In this document: positions 38,328 through 50,153 of the stretch, piece by piece | How positions within the stretch are numbered: position 1 is the stretch's first letter | Layout of the letters: each line of letters opens with the position of its first letter | Source: Methylomonas sp. ZR1 | GTDB lineage: Bacteria; Pseudomonadota; Gammaproteobacteria; Methylococcales; Methylomonadaceae | NCBI RefSeq assembly: GCF_013141865.1 | Contig: NZ_RCST01000001.1 | Location: 3,472,001 to 3,536,000, forward strand | DNA: 64,000 nt | Direction: 5' to 3' | The notes under the pieces: generated by a model | The model's input: only the letters and a program-made list of their open reading frames with translations | What the model was told of the DNA's origin: nothing | Database searches by the model: none | Translations under genes and position numbers: made by a program

Positions 38328-41300
38328 TTAGACCGTTCCGTCGATTGAACTCGGTACGTACAGAATTTCCGGCAATACCAATTCCCAATGCTCGCAACGC
38401 AGACTTTCGGTATCGCCGGCGGTTTTATGCCTTACCGAAAAGGCGGCAACCCGCACCGCCACTATCCTACCTGCTGGCGGCATAAAAGCCTTGGCCATCC
38501 GCGTGACGGCCATGCCGTTTAAATCGGCAAGTTCCCAGCCGCTTTGCCCATCGCTTCTGGTTCGCAATATCAACTCGCTACCAAGCTCCAATGCCGCAAT
38601 CGCCCGATGAATAGGCTTATCCGGCCCATAGTATCCCGGCCAATCAAGCCAAACTTGTTCAAGGTTAGCCACCCAAGTACGTTGACCCAGCACTGGAAAT
38701 TCTCGACCGAATTGCGGTTGGGTTTTAACGCAAAGCGCCTCGCAGTCCCGGATAAAAGCATGCCGCCCGCCCAGCTTGACGCACAAAGTCAGGGTTTTGC
38801 GAGCACGGGTCATCGCCACGTAAAACAGCCGTCGCTCGTCATCGCTGCTGTGCTGCCAGCCGCCGCCGTCCAGAATCAGCACATGGTCAAACTCCAAACC
38901 CTTGGCTCGATGCGCTGTCAATAACAGTAATGGGGCGTGCCGGCTATCGTTTGCCCCGGACTGGCTACCGGAACCGAATTCGTAAAGCGCTTCGACAACG
39001 TTGCTAACCACATGCTGACAACCCGGAGCGACCGCCTCGGAGGCAATGATGAATTGCGCCAGCATGGCTCGATAAGGATGTTCGATCAGCTCATCGACTG
39101 ATTGCCGGTAGCGGCGCTTAAACCAGCGCGACAAGGTTCCGTAGCGCAGCAATACTCTGGATTTACCGGACTTGCTCCGCAGCTTGTTCAACAAAGCCAG
39201 TAAGCTGTGGCCTTCCCTTGTGCCGTGCAAATTCAGCAAAGCACTGTCACGCAGCAGCCTCACCGGGATCCCTTGTAGACGACATAATTCGGCCAGAGGC
39301 TCCAATGTTTCCCAATGTCTGGCAATCACCGCAAACCGGCCCCAATGGCTGACTTGGCCCGCGTTTGCCAAATGATTCAGCCGCACCAGCTCGGCCAACG
39401 CCACTTCGACTTCCCCATTGATTAGCCCCGGCGTTTCCAGGATATGTACCCGGCCTTGCGTCAAACTATCCAGTTCGGCAAATTCGCCGCCGTCCGCCGC
39501 ATCCCGGCGCGCGTAATTAATTTGGATAGCGTGCTGCGTTTTCATCCGCTCCCGAGCCGGCGCAATCACCCGGTTTGCACAATGGATGATCTGCACGGTG
39601 GACCGATAATTTTCAGTCAAATAGTAGGTTTTGGCCTGATAGTCCGTGGCAAACTGTTTAATGAAGCGCACATTGGCACCGTCAAAGGCATAAATATTTT
39701 GGTCATCGTCGCCCACCGCCAACAACGACAATTTGTCTTCCTCGCTGTTGATCGCCCGACCGGCCAGCGCGCTAATCAGCTGGTAATGGTCGGCATTGAT
39801 GTCCTGATATTCATCCACCAGCAAATAGCGCAAACCGGACAACAAGCGGTCGCGTTGGATACCCGGCCCCAGCTCGTCGCCCTGCTCCGCTTGTTTTAAA
39901 AGCGCGGTGGCGTTTTTGATAACGGCAGAAAAATCGACCGTCTCGCCATGCTCGGCGGCTACCGCGTAACTGGTGCCGGTCAGCCGCATCGCCAGGCTGT
40001 GCAGGGTTTGCACGGTCACCCCGGCCGCATCGGCGCCGATTAGGGCCCACAAACGCTTACGGATTTCGACGGCAGCCGAGCGGTTATAGCTCAACACCAT
40101 AATGTCTTCCGGCAACACCATGCATTCCCGCAGCAACCAAGCCACCCGATGCACAATCACCTTGGTCTTGCCGGAGCCGGGGCCGGCCAATACCAATTGA
40201 CTGCCTTCCGGCGGCGCGGCGACGATGGCCTGTTGCTCGGGGTTTTGCAAGTCGGTGAGGATGCGCCTATGCGCGGCTTCGGTGGTCGCCATTTCCAGAA
40301 TATCCTGGCGACCGGCGAAATAGCGGCGCACGAATTCGTGTCTATCCATGCCAAAGTAATCGACGATAAACGCCATCGCCGCCTGAATCTTACCCAGCGC
40401 CAGCCGGGCGTATTCGGCCATCACATGCACCTGGATAATCTTGTCCTTGTAATGCAAAGCCAGTTCGGCGTAGTCGGACTTTTTAAACTGCCGGCGCCGG
40501 GCTTCGGCATTCAGCTGAATGCTCATCGCCGCGCGGAACACCGCCTTGCCGCGCGCCAGATGCAAAACTTCGTTGCTGTCCAGATAAATCAGCGCCGCCG
40601 CCAAGGCCAGTTGCCAATCCCGCACATCCAGATACTGCAAAGTCAGATCGGCTTGCAAAGCCGCTTCCAAATCGCCCTGCTTGCAAGTGACCAGCAGATT
40701 ATTGCCCTGGCGCTTTGCTAGAAAGTAATTCAGCAACGCCTGAGCCAGCCGCATGCGTTTGTGGCGGATGGTGTCGATGTCCTGCCAGCTGCGCAGCAAT
40801 TTCAGATAGCGATTATCCTGTCCGGCCGGACGCAACGCGAAAAAACCGCGCAGGCCGGTGCCATCGCCAAAGGCTTCGGCGAACGACTTCATCAAACGGG
40901 TCAATTTGTCCGGCGTCAATTCCACGCCAGCCTCGCGGCGCAAGCTGTCGCATAGCCACCGCACATTCAAAATCTGCCATTGCTCGCGATCAGCATCCGG
41001 CGCGGCCTCGCGCAGACTGGCAATCAAAGCGTCTTCCAGTTTGCGCAAGTCGTCCAGCCTGTCGGCGGTATCGGGGTCTCGGTACAGCGTCACGCCGATT
41101 TCGGTATCGTTGGAAACCAGTTTGAAACGATCCAAGTCCCGCAACATGCTCTGCACGTCGTGCGAATTACGGCCAGTAGCCAGCATCAAATCGTCGGTGC
41201 TGATGCCTTCGTCGTCTTCGCTATAAAACAATTGCGACAGCAGCGCGATGTATGGCTCGATGTCGGTGTTCGGCCCCAGTTTTTTCTGCAGCAACACTCT

Positions 41301-43490
41301 GGCTTCATCGATGCTGACCACCTGCAAACTGCCCGGAAATACCCGGGTATGATTTTCCTGGCGCTCCAGCAAACGCGCCTCTTCCAGCCAGGCCACGGCG
41401 ATGCGGACTTTGGTGTCGGCATCGGCGGCGTCGGGATCGATGCCATGCTTGTCCGGAATTTCCAACAAAATTTCGCCGCTGGTGACCACCACCGAACCTT
41501 CGCTGCGATCCTTGCGCTCGATCCCACGCAAGGCTTTTAGAATGGCGGAAATGTCATGTTGCGTCAGCCTGGAATTGCGCAACAGCCGAAACTGCACATC
41601 CAGATCAGCATCGTCGTACAGCAACACACAGCGCGCCAAGTCTTGATCGCGGCCCGCCCGGCCCGCTTCCTGTAGATAATTTTCCAAGGAACCCGGCGTA
41701 TCCAAATGGATCACCAGCCGCACATCGGCTTTATCCACACCCATACCAAAGGCATTGGTGGCGGCGATGACGCGCAGTTCGCCGGCGATAAAAGCTTCCT
41801 GCACCTGGCGCTTTTGCTCGGGCTGCATGCCGCCGTGAAAGTAGCCGCAATCCAGGCCGGCCTGTTTTAAAAATTCGGCCATTTCCTCCACGGTCTTCTG
41901 CCGGGCGCAAAACACGATGGCGCCGCCCTCATCGCGCAAGCTTTGCTCCAGCAAACGCAGCACTTCCGGATATTTGGCTTGGGCAGGCACCGCATGCACT
42001 TCGTACAACAGGTTTTCCCGACTGACACCGCCGGTCAAGCAGGCCAGCGAAATGCCGAGGCGCTTGCGAAAATGCTCAACGATGTCTTGCACCACATCCG
42101 GTTTGGCGGTAGCGGTAAAACAAAACACCGGCGACGGCTTGTCCTTTTGCCGGGCCTTGATAAAGCGCGACACGTACAAATAATCCGGACGAAAATCGTG
42201 GCCCCATTTGGACAGGCAATGCGCCTCGTCGAACACCCAGGCGCCGACTTCCCGATGCAGCAAGGCCTTGGCAAATGCGCTACTGCGAAATTGTTCCGGC
42301 GCGACAAAGATCAGACCCAAATCGCCCAGCCGCAACTTATCCAGCATCACCTGCCGCTCCATGGGGTTGAGCAAACTGTTGATGTAACCGGCGCAAGTGA
42401 TGCCGCGCGCTTCCAGGTTATCGACCTGATCCTTCATCAAGGATTACAACGGCGAGATGATCACCGTCAGACTACCGTTGCGGTAAAACCGCGCCAGCGC
42501 CGGCAATTGGTAACACAGCGATTTGCCGCCACCGGTCGGTAAAATCGCCAGCGTCGGCGTGCCGGCAAAGCCGTGTTCGACGATAGTCTGTTGCAGGGAC
42601 TTGCCATCCTCGGTAGTCGGCGTCGGCCTAAACTGCGTGATGCCCGGAAAATAGCGCGGCAACAGTTGCGACAGATCGTGTTGTTCACTGCACCAATCAC
42701 ATTCGGCGTCACCGCACGGCACATCGCGCAAGGAGGCGATCAACTCTCTGGTTTTTGGAAAGGCCAAACTCACCCAAGGCGGCAGTACGGAATTGCCGCC
42801 CGAAACCCGCAACCAGGCCAGTACGTAAGCCAACGGCTTGTGCCAATCCGGCTCCGGCAAATAGTCGTTGACGATGTGTTGCTGCCCGGCCCGGCACACC
42901 TTGCCGTCGGTAGCCCGCCGCCAAGCCGCTTGCGCATCGATTAACGACGGCCTTAGCGCCGCGCGCAAGGTCGCGAAGAAATTCGCTACGCCCTTGCCGT
43001 TTTCCGGCGCCAATAAAAAATGCAGGCACAACGCCTCGTCAGGATGTTCAGCCACCCGCTGGCGCAAGGCGTCGGCCTGATCCAAAAACAGCTCATAAGC
43101 CAGTTCCGCGTCGCGGACCGGGTCGTTGCGGGTAGTGGTGCAGAGTTTGTAGTCCTTCACCAGGCGGTGATAAGGATTCTGCGGAAAGGCCACCGGCGAC
43201 AGCTCCAGCGTATCGACCAAAGGCAAGCGGTGCAAAGCAAGATCGGGATGCAACACGGATAAAGCTGGCTGATCGAAGGCAATCACGTTATGCCCCAACA
43301 CAAACGCCGCGCCTTCGCTGATGTGATCCAGCTTTTGTGTCAGATCGGCAGCCTTGCCGGATAAACGCAAACGGGCATCGGTGTCCGGTCGATACGCGCC
43401 AATCTCCCGCAGCTTTAGGCTATCCTGCCGGGCGGTTTCAATGTCGATGCACAGGCACTTGGCTCGGATTCTATCGGATGGTTGAGCCAT
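38328..43490 (-). pseudogene. DEDDh exonuclease-RecQ helicase-UvrD helicase fusion, interrupted by one in-frame TAA
   Basis: One reading frame of 1721 codons is broken at codon 349. The 5' part (42444-43490, 348 residues) holds a DEDDh exonuclease (CIDIETA, LGHNVIAFDQP, RDAELAYELF), a cysteine motif CGDAECDWC, and RecQ Walker A PTGGGKSLCYQLP, ending ..VIISPL. After TAA the frame continues SLMKDQVDNL, exactly the RecQ sequence expected. The 3' part (38328-42440, 1370 residues from a TTG/ATG) has RecQ motif FDEAHCLSKWGHDFRPDY and AGRAGRDQ, then a UvrD/PcrA-type helicase (AGPGSGKT, VDEYQD, GDDDQNIYAFDGA, AHRAKGLEFDHV, YVAMTRAR). The stop falls between Walker A and DEAH, so neither half is a complete RecQ motor. 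Confidence 0.88.
42444..42446 (-). other. Single nonsense codon (TAA) inside the RecQ motif Ia region
   Basis: The context SPL-TAA-SLMKDQ occurs where RecQ proteins read SPLQ(A/S)LMKDQ. CAA or CAG for Gln is one transition away from TAA or TAG, so a C-to-T change explains the break without any shift of frame. Confidence 0.8.
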
Positions 43491-43802
43491 TGTGTCGGGG
43501 AATGGGGATGAACGTGGATGTTTAGGTTAGCGACGCTTTGTGCTATTCGGCCGACCCGCTATACGCGAAGCTACAGGGGCCGGGGAAATGGGGCTTAACC
43601 ATAGCGCAACAAACGGGTCTTGCCTAGGTTAGCTTGACCAAGCGCACTGACATCCTGCCTTTTCCAGGATTTTTTCCCAATAAAGAAGGTATAGACGGCT
43701 TACTTTAACCAGACAAATTCGAAATGACACCTCTTATTTTGTACTACAGCCTCCCTAAAAGTAGTTTGCCGCCATCGAAAGCGTGGCTCTTGGTCTCGCC
43801 GG
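43491..43802. other. Intergenic stretch upstream of the helicase gene
   Basis: No convincing gene. A weak hairpin TCCTG/CAGGA followed by TTTTTT lies near 43650-43672, which could stop plus-strand transcription. Presumably it also carries the promoter of the leftward helicase gene; none is clear enough to mark. Confidence 0.35.
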
Positions 43803-44783
43803 TTAAACGACTCCGTGCTGCAACACCAGGGAAGCCATCAAAAATACCAAGCTCACCAACACGATGGCGAAAGACTGATTGCTACTGCGTCTGGCACTTG
43901 CAAGCTGGTTTTGCAGGGCATGATTTGTAATCACTTCGCCCTGATCGTAAAGCGCAAAAATACTGTTCAATGTCCCCGTGGCGGTGTCAAAGAAAGCCGC
44001 CGGATCAATCGCCGGCTTATCCGCGGTCAGCAATTTTTGCTCGATATGACCAATAAAACCGGTGATGTGCACATGAACCGCAGCCGAAGCCTGCTGGAAA
44101 CTGCTGTCGGCAACCATGGACATGTTAGCGTTACCCATGCCGGCTTCAACCCGTTCGATGGCCTGACGGATGCGGGTAATCAGAAAACCCAGCTTAATCC
44201 TATCGGTGATCCGGCAGCGGCCGGCCGCAGCGATACCGGTGCCGATAGCCCGCGCCTGACCTATTGCCTCCGCGGTATCCGGCAAGAGATGCCACAGAAT
44301 TTCTATAAAGCTGAACGGACAAATACTTTCCTGGTGTAATTGGCTATGCTCCGCTATATCTCGAATCAAATTGAGAATAGTGCCGGCCAATAAACAGTGT
44401 CGTTCAAAACTTGCTTCCTTGGTCAGATGCAGTACGGAAGGGTGTAGTTGTTTCCAGGCTTCGCGGATACCAACGAACGACTGCAACGATTCCGGCGACT
44501 GCTTAAACTGCCCGGAGAGTTGCTCGAGCTGCCGATCAATGTCGGATTGCAAGACCGTGATTTTGTATTTAAAGCTCAGATCGCCGTTCAAATAAGCGCT
44601 CACCATGCCGCGATGTTGTTGTATCTGCGTCAATAGGTTTTTCAAAGCGCCGGTCATTTCCAGGTAATGCAGTTGCCCACGTAGATGCTCAAGGCGCGTC
44701 CGGCGATTTTTGTAGCACATAAATGCAGCAGCACTGGCGATCACCGCCGCCAACAAAAACAATACACAAACATAATCGGGCAC
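43803..44783 (-). CDS. Membrane protein with NIT-like helical sensor domain
   Basis: This 326-residue protein has an N-terminal membrane span (VLFLLAAVIASAAAFMCY) and a C-terminal one (FAIVLVSLVFLMASLVL). The all-helical region between contains QQHRGMVSAYLNG, similar to the QRERG-x-S motif of NIT nitrate/nitrite-sensing domains. No HAMP, kinase or signalling domain follows. It lies 21 bp after the chemoreceptor gene on the same strand. The likely role is a sensor or ligand-binding partner for that receptor; this is inferred from context. Direct evidence for nitrate binding is absent. Confidence 0.6.
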   Translation of the reverse strand: MPDYVCVLFLLAAVIASAAAFMCYKNRRTRLEHLRGQLHYLEMTGALKNLLTQIQQHRGMVSAYLNGDLSFKYKITVLQSDIDRQLEQLSGQFKQSPESLQSFVGIREAWKQLHPSVLHLTKEASFERHCLLAGTILNLIRDIAEHSQLHQESICPFSFIEILWHLLPDTAEAIGQARAIGTGIAAAGRCRITDRIKLGFLITRIRQAIERVEAGMGNANMSMVADSSFQQASAAVHVHITGFIGHIEQKLLTADKPAIDPAAFFDTATGTLNSIFALYDQGEVITNHALQNQLASARRSSNQSFAIVLVSLVFLMASLVLQHGVV

Positions 44784-44804
44784 GTCTAATTCCCCTTTTA
44801 TTGG

Positions 44805-45977
44805 TTAATGAGCAACGATTTGCGCCAATTTAGCCAGATGCCTGGCTATTTCAGCTGATTCCTGGGCCGCATTGCTGTTTTGTTCAACGCTATGCGCAAT
44901 CGTCTCGATGTTGCGGCCGATTTCCTGGCTTACCTGGGTTTGCTGTTCAGCGCTGGTTGCTATCATCGTTACGTTATTTAAGGCTTGATCCGCATACTGT
45001 CTAATCCCGGCCAGCGATTTTTCTACCTCAAACGCTTTGTTAATGCCTTGTTCCGTTTGATCGCGAGTAGCAGCGATGGATTGAACGGCTAGATGAATTT
45101 TTTCCCGGACGGCTTCAGTGGTACCGGTTATTTCCTCGGCAGACTGTCGCACCCGTTTTGCCAGCGAGCGTACTTCGTCGGCTACCACGGCAAAGCCGCG
45201 ACCGTATTCTCCGGCTCGCGCCGCTTCTATCGCCGCATTCAGAGCCAGGAGGTTGGTCTGATCGGAAATGGCCTTAATTACTTCCGAGATACTGGCAACC
45301 TGTTGGGAATGCAATTCCAGATTCTGCATCAATTGAGCCAGGTCCTGAATTTCGCCAAACAGCGCGTTCATATCGGCGATAAAGCTTTCGATGGCCCGAT
45401 GGCCTTGCTGGGAAAGCTGCTGCGTGGTCGACGATATTTTTTCGGCATCCCGGCATTGCCCCGCCACGCCCATGATACTGGCCGACATTTGTTCGATGGC
45501 CGCCGCCATCATCGTGGTTCTTTCGCGTTGGTTATCGAGTTTTTCGGCGACGAAACCGGCACCCTGGTTGAGTTGGTCGGCGGCATAAGTCACTTCTTGA
45601 ATAGACGCATGTACATCGCCTATGCGCCGGCCCAAGGCTTTGGCGGCTTCGTTAAAACCGCTATATAACTGTGACAGCTCGTCCTGACCGGTAAGCTGTA
45701 GTCGCATATTAAAGTTGCCAAGCTCTAACTGCCTATGTGCGCCGATCAATGCCGCAATCGCACCCGATAGGGACGAATATAATGCTGACAACACCAGTAT
45801 CCAAGCCAGATTAGCGGATACAATCACCAACCATTGCGGCCCGGAAATTGACACGCCCGCATCGACGAACATAGCCAAGGGCAGCACACTGGCCAACACA
45901 ATTAGCGTCAATATCAGAGCAAATTTATTTTTTAGCTTGAAGCGACCGAGAAACGAGTTAACCAGCAATACGGACAT
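44805..45977 (-). CDS. Methyl-accepting chemotaxis protein without periplasmic sensor domain
   Basis: This 390-residue protein has two N-terminal membrane spans ([19 protein letters not shown] and [19 protein letters not shown]) separated by only about ten residues, then a HAMP-like segment and a full signalling helix with the hairpin tip [37 protein letters not shown]. Most chemoreceptors carry a ligand-binding domain between the two spans; this one has none. The NIT-like membrane protein encoded directly downstream could supply sensing. No che genes are in the window. Confidence 0.9.
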   Translation of the reverse strand: MSVLLVNSFLGRFKLKNKFALILTLIVLASVLPLAMFVDAGVSISGPQWLVIVSANLAWILVLSALYSSLSGAIAALIGAHRQLELGNFNMRLQLTGQDELSQLYSGFNEAAKALGRRIGDVHASIQEVTYAADQLNQGAGFVAEKLDNQRERTTMMAAAIEQMSASIMGVAGQCRDAEKISSTTQQLSQQGHRAIESFIADMNALFGEIQDLAQLMQNLELHSQQVASISEVIKAISDQTNLLALNAAIEAARAGEYGRGFAVVADEVRSLAKRVRQSAEEITGTTEAVREKIHLAVQSIAATRDQTEQGINKAFEVEKSLAGIRQYADQALNNVTMIATSAEQQTQVSQEIGRNIETIAHSVEQNSNAAQESAEIARHLAKLAQIVAH

Positions 45978-46181
45978 TTTGATGCGCCTTCAGTTTAGAC
46001 ATGCCGATCTACCAGCAATTTTCTCGCCAGCAAAATTGTCCGATACTTCCTAAGCCAAATAAGGGTGCGACGCACCAAAAGGACGAACTTCCCGTTGGAG
46101 TTCACAAAAATACGCACCAAGTTGACTCAAAATCGACAGCGAATTAATTAGTGCCAGGTGCCAAAACCAACAGGCAATAAA

Positions 46182-46209
46182 AAAGCCCAACCGAGACCAG
46201 TTGGGCTTT
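46182..46209 (-). terminator. Rho-independent terminator of the type I restriction operon
   Basis: AAAGCCCAAC and GTTGGGCTTT form a perfect 10-bp stem with loop CGAGACCA. On the minus strand the stem is followed by a run of T (TTTTTTATTG). It lies 106 bp after the last gene of the leftward hsd operon. Confidence 0.85.
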
Positions 46210-46314
46210 GATAATTTGGTGGGTGGGGACTATTTTATTAAGCTCTGCAGGCATTGTTTTACATAAAAATTATAAGAACCGCATTTCTTCATGCCCCAAT
46301 ATTGAAGATTACTA

Positions 46315-47034
46315 TTACTCTTTCCAATTTTCAGCAGACAACGGTAATTCATTCAACTCCGCTCGCACTTCCTGCCAATTAGGACAATGCTTACTCAAAA
46401 TGCTTAGAAAGCGCTCATTATGGGTTGGCTCCAATAGATGCACCATTTCGTGCAAAACGACATAATCCAACAAGTGCTTAGGCTTTTTGACCAATTCGGT
46501 GTTTAAACGGATATTACGCGCTCGCGGATTGCAACTGCCCCATTTAGTTTTCATACGTTGCAAAAAATAGTGCGCCACTTCGACCCCCAGCTTTACTTGC
46601 CATTTGGCAATCAATGGGGGGATGGCTTGATGCAACAATACCTTGTGCCATTCGTGAATCAGCTCTGCACGATTTTCTAATGCACTGTCTGCCGGTAGGT
46701 ACAGCGTAATACGCCGATGATCGACCTTCACAAACGGCTTGCCGCCGCGCTCGATGATGGTCAGCAAATGCCGTCGCCCCCAAAGATAGTGGGTCTCTCG
46801 CTCGACAAACTGCCTGGGGGTCTCTCTGGCCTGATTACGCAGTTTGGCCTGCTGATCGCATATCCATCCCAACTTTGAAATCGCGTAAGCCCTGGCCACT
46901 TCCAAACGGGTTTCCAGCGGCGCGGCCAACGTGACGCGGCCTTCCGGCGGATGCACCGACAGATGCACGTTCTTGATGGCCTTGCGGGTAACAGCGATGC
47001 TTATGTCGCCAAGCTCGATTGTTTCCGACATCAA
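46315..47034 (-). CDS. YgjP-type (DUF45) zinc metallopeptidase-like protein
   Basis: This 239-residue protein has [15 protein letters not shown] (HExxH with a distal His) and the preceding [21 protein letters not shown] block, which define the YgjP/DUF45 family. These proteins are often encoded next to type I restriction genes; their substrate is unknown. The start overlaps the hsdR stop by 4 bp (ATGA), so it is translated with HsdR. It is the last gene before the terminator at 46182. Confidence 0.88.
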   Translation of the reverse strand: MMSETIELGDISIAVTRKAIKNVHLSVHPPEGRVTLAAPLETRLEVARAYAISKLGWICDQQAKLRNQARETPRQFVERETHYLWGRRHLLTIIERGGKPFVKVDHRRITLYLPADSALENRAELIHEWHKVLLHQAIPPLIAKWQVKLGVEVAHYFLQRMKTKWGSCNPRARNIRLNTELVKKPKHLLDYVVLHEMVHLLEPTHNERFLSILSKHCPNWQEVRAELNELPLSAENWKE

Positions 47035-50000
47035 TATCCCGGCTGGTTCTTGATGATCTCGAATAGGGCCAGCGTGGCATTCGGGTTCTTGTTCAGCATT
47101 GGGTACAAGAAATTCTGAACGACGCGCTCTTTGGTTTCATCACCCTTCCAGCCCGCCGGCGCTTGCTCCCTCATGGCATGATCAATTTTTAGGGCCAGTT
47201 GCGCACGCTGATCGCTATAGTCGGTCGTGGGTTCCTGCACCTGAGACGTCGGCGTGGCTTCGGGCATCAGGTCTGCCAGATTGTTGTAAATGACGATGGC
47301 CTCGTGCCTGCCATGCAACATGGCGGGAATGCCGGCCTCGGGTTGTTTTGCCGCCAAGCGTTTGACCAGCTCTTCAGCCTTGCGCAAAAACGCCTCATAA
47401 GCGGCGGTATCCGCTCGGCTTTGCTTGATCAGATCGTCGAGCAGCTTGGACATTTGCGCGTAGAACCTGGGGTCGGTGAGCTGGTCGCGGATGATGGTCT
47501 TGCGGACGTTGTTGATAATCCCCTCGGCGATAGCGTTCTTCGACAACTTGCCTTTCTGGTTCAGTTTCTTGGCAATGGCATCGTGGATACCGGTCTTGAT
47601 GATCAGCTCGGTCAGCGACATTTCACCCAGTTCCCCTAATTCCTCCGCCGGGTCGGCCTGGATGTAAGTATTGATCAGGTGGCGCATGTCAGCCTCGTAA
47701 GGCTTGATGTCCAGCTCTTCACCCGAGTGCTTCTTAATGGCGGCCCTAATCTCGGCGTAGAATTCCACTGCCTTTTTCAATGCCTCGACCTCAGCCTCGG
47801 AATAACCCGCCTCGGTCAGTTCCTGGGCAATGTCGGCGTAGGCACGGGCAAAGATCGCCACCGCCTTGTAGAACGTCACCCGCAATGCTTCGGTTTCGGT
47901 TAGCGCGTCGGGGTTGGCGGCATCGCCGCAGAAATAATGCAGGTACTGTTCGACTTCTCGCGGCGGCAGTACCGGTTCGCACAGGTAGTGCAGTGCTTGA
48001 CGGGCATCGTCCAGTTGCCTCTTGCCTTCTTCCAGCCAGTTTTTCAGGCGCACGTTGTTTTCGCCGCCGTTGCCCTGGTCGATGTCCAGTTCGTCGGAAC
48101 TGTACACGGCGATGGCTTGTTGCACGTCGCCAAAGAGCTTTTTGAAGTCGACGATATGGCCGTAGTCCTTGTCGTCGCCATCCAGCCGGTTAGTGCGGCA
48201 GATCGCCTGGAACAGATTGTGGTCACGCAGCTCGTTGTCGAGATAGATGTAGGTGCAGCTGGGCGCGTCGAAGCCGGTCAGCAGCTTGCTCACCACGATC
48301 AGCAATTTAAGATTGGCCGGCTCGTCGATGAAGCGGCGCTTCATCTCCGTTTCGTATTTCTCGGTGGTCGGAAAATCCTTCAATACCAACTGACTATAGG
48401 TATCAAACTTATAGCGTTCATCGCTGTTGGCGGGTTCTTTCGAGATGGCATTGGTATTCGGTTCGTACGAGGTAATGATGCCGCAGTGGGGGCCAAAGTG
48501 GGTATTTCTGAACAGCCTGAAATAATGACAGGCATCGTAGATGGAGGCGGCCACCAGAATAGCGGTGCCGCGGTCGTTATTCAGTCTCGGTTTAAGAGCG
48601 AAATCGGAGATGATTTCAGCGACCACCTCGCGTTTACGACCTTCGGCGCTCATCAACTCTTCCATCGTCGCCCAGCGTTTACGCAACGCCGCCTTCTGAA
48701 AGTTGTTGAGGTTTTGGGTTTTTTGTTCGAACCATTCGTCGATTTTTTTCTGCGAGGTCAGCCGTTCGGGCACGTCGCGGGCCTCGTATTTCAAATCCAG
48801 CACCACTTTATCGGCCACCGCCTGATGAAACTTGTAGGTATGGATATAGGTGCCGAACACGTCCCGCGTCATTTGCTTGTCCTTGCGCAGTAGCGGCGTG
48901 CCGGTAAAACCGATGAAGATCGCGCTCTCCAGCCAGCGCTTCATCTGCTTGTTCATGTCGCCGCCCTGAGTGCGGTGGCATTCGTCCACAAACACATAAA
49001 AGCGCCCTGCCACCTTCGGCGGCGCGCCTTTCAGATCAGACACGTCGAACTTATGGATCAACGCGCACAGCAAACGCGGCGTAGTCGCGGCCAGTTTATT
49101 CACGAAATCGGCCCGCGAGGTGATGCGCGGCGACGCTGAGTTTTCGCCAATCACCCCGGCATTGCGCATCACGCCGACAATCTGCTTGTCCAGCTCGTCG
49201 CGGTCGGTGACCACCAATATCCGCGCCTCGGGATCGTGCTCCAGCAACCACTTGGCGATCAGCACCATCAAGATGCTCTTGCCGCTACCCTGGGTATGCC
49301 AAATCACCCCGCCCTCGCGCTTGGCCATGCGCTCCTGCGCGGCTTTTACACCGAAAAACTGGTGTTGGCGCGGCACTTTCTTCTGGCCGGCATCGAAGAT
49401 GATGAAGTTATGGAGCAAATCCAGCAGCGTGGCCTTGTTACATAACTGCCCCAACTGCTTATCCAGCAAGGCGCCAGCACTCGGCACCGAGCCCGCTTCG
49501 GCAGGCGTTTGATCTTTCCACTCCACGAAGAACTGCTCGGGCGTGCCGGTGGTGCCGTAACGCAGACCTTGCGCATCGCTGCCCGCCAACACCAGTTGCA
49601 CCGTGCTGAAAAAGCCTTGGTTGAAAATAGCTTCCTGATTGGTGATGAGCTGGCGTATGCCGTCCGCCACATCCACCGAACTGCGCTTTAACTCGATCAC
49701 CGCGATGGCGATACCGTTGATATACAGCACAATGTCCGGCCGCCGCTCGTGGCCGCCCTTAAGAGTCACTTCCTCGGCCAGCGCAAAGTCGTTAAGCTCT
49801 GGACGTTCCCAATCGATCAAATGCACCGTCTCGTGCGCCTGACCGGCGGCGATTTGCACCGGAATGCCGTAGCGCAATAACTGATAGGTGCGAAGATTGG
49901 CTTGATAAAGCGTGATGCCGCTGACGTCGGCAGCAGTGTCCAGTTTTTGCAAAGCAGCACTGATGTGGGCGGCGGAATAGCCGCGTGCCATCAGGTTATC

Positions 50001-50153
50001 GCGAAGCAGTGCGGTTTCGATAGGGCGATTGTTCTGGCGTTTACTCCATTCGCCAAGATAGCGGTAACCCAGGCAATTGAGCTGTGACGGATCGGTGAAC
50101 AGACTGACGATTCGGTTTTGAGTGTTACGTTCGGAGCGGGTGTTTTGATCCAT
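47031..50153 (-). CDS. hsdR: Type I restriction endonuclease subunit R
   Basis: This 1040-residue protein is normal size for HsdR. The N-terminal nuclease core shows [23 protein letters not shown] (D..ExK). The SF2 translocase has [10 protein letters not shown] (Walker A), VDECHRT (DEAD-box equivalent) and GFTGTPLL. The C-terminal helical domain contacts HsdM. The chosen ATG (MDQNTRSER) overlaps the fic stop as TAATG and has AAGGA just upstream, so it is preferred over a start 18 bp earlier. It is co-transcribed with fic and the YgjP-like gene. Confidence 0.95.
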   Translation of the reverse strand: MDQNTRSERNTQNRIVSLFTDPSQLNCLGYRYLGEWSKRQNNRPIETALLRDNLMARGYSAAHISAALQKLDTAADVSGITLYQANLRTYQLLRYGIPVQIAAGQAHETVHLIDWERPELNDFALAEEVTLKGGHERRPDIVLYINGIAIAVIELKRSSVDVADGIRQLITNQEAIFNQGFFSTVQLVLAGSDAQGLRYGTTGTPEQFFVEWKDQTPAEAGSVPSAGALLDKQLGQLCNKATLLDLLHNFIIFDAGQKKVPRQHQFFGVKAAQERMAKREGGVIWHTQGSGKSILMVLIAKWLLEHDPEARILVVTDRDELDKQIVGVMRNAGVIGENSASPRITSRADFVNKLAATTPRLLCALIHKFDVSDLKGAPPKVAGRFYVFVDECHRTQGGDMNKQMKRWLESAIFIGFTGTPLLRKDKQMTRDVFGTYIHTYKFHQAVADKVVLDLKYEARDVPERLTSQKKIDEWFEQKTQNLNNFQKAALRKRWATMEELMSAEGRKREVVAEIISDFALKPRLNNDRGTAILVAASIYDACHYFRLFRNTHFGPHCGIITSYEPNTNAISKEPANSDERYKFDTYSQLVLKDFPTTEKYETEMKRRFIDEPANLKLLIVVSKLLTGFDAPSCTYIYLDNELRDHNLFQAICRTNRLDGDDKDYGHIVDFKKLFGDVQQAIAVYSSDELDIDQGNGGENNVRLKNWLEEGKRQLDDARQALHYLCEPVLPPREVEQYLHYFCGDAANPDALTETEALRVTFYKAVAIFARAYADIAQELTEAGYSEAEVEALKKAVEFYAEIRAAIKKHSGEELDIKPYEADMRHLINTYIQADPAEELGELGEMSLTELIIKTGIHDAIAKKLNQKGKLSKNAIAEGIINNVRKTIIRDQLTDPRFYAQMSKLLDDLIKQSRADTAAYEAFLRKAEELVKRLAAKQPEAGIPAMLHGRHEAIVIYNNLADLMPEATPTSQVQEPTTDYSDQRAQLALKIDHAMREQAPAGWKGDETKERVVQNFLYPMLNKNPNATLALFEIIKNQPGY

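Noticed and set aside
43724..43930. Small plus-strand gene overlapping the NIT-like gene
   Set aside because: Most of it is antisense to a well-supported gene, it has no recognisable domain, and its composition is not protein-like.
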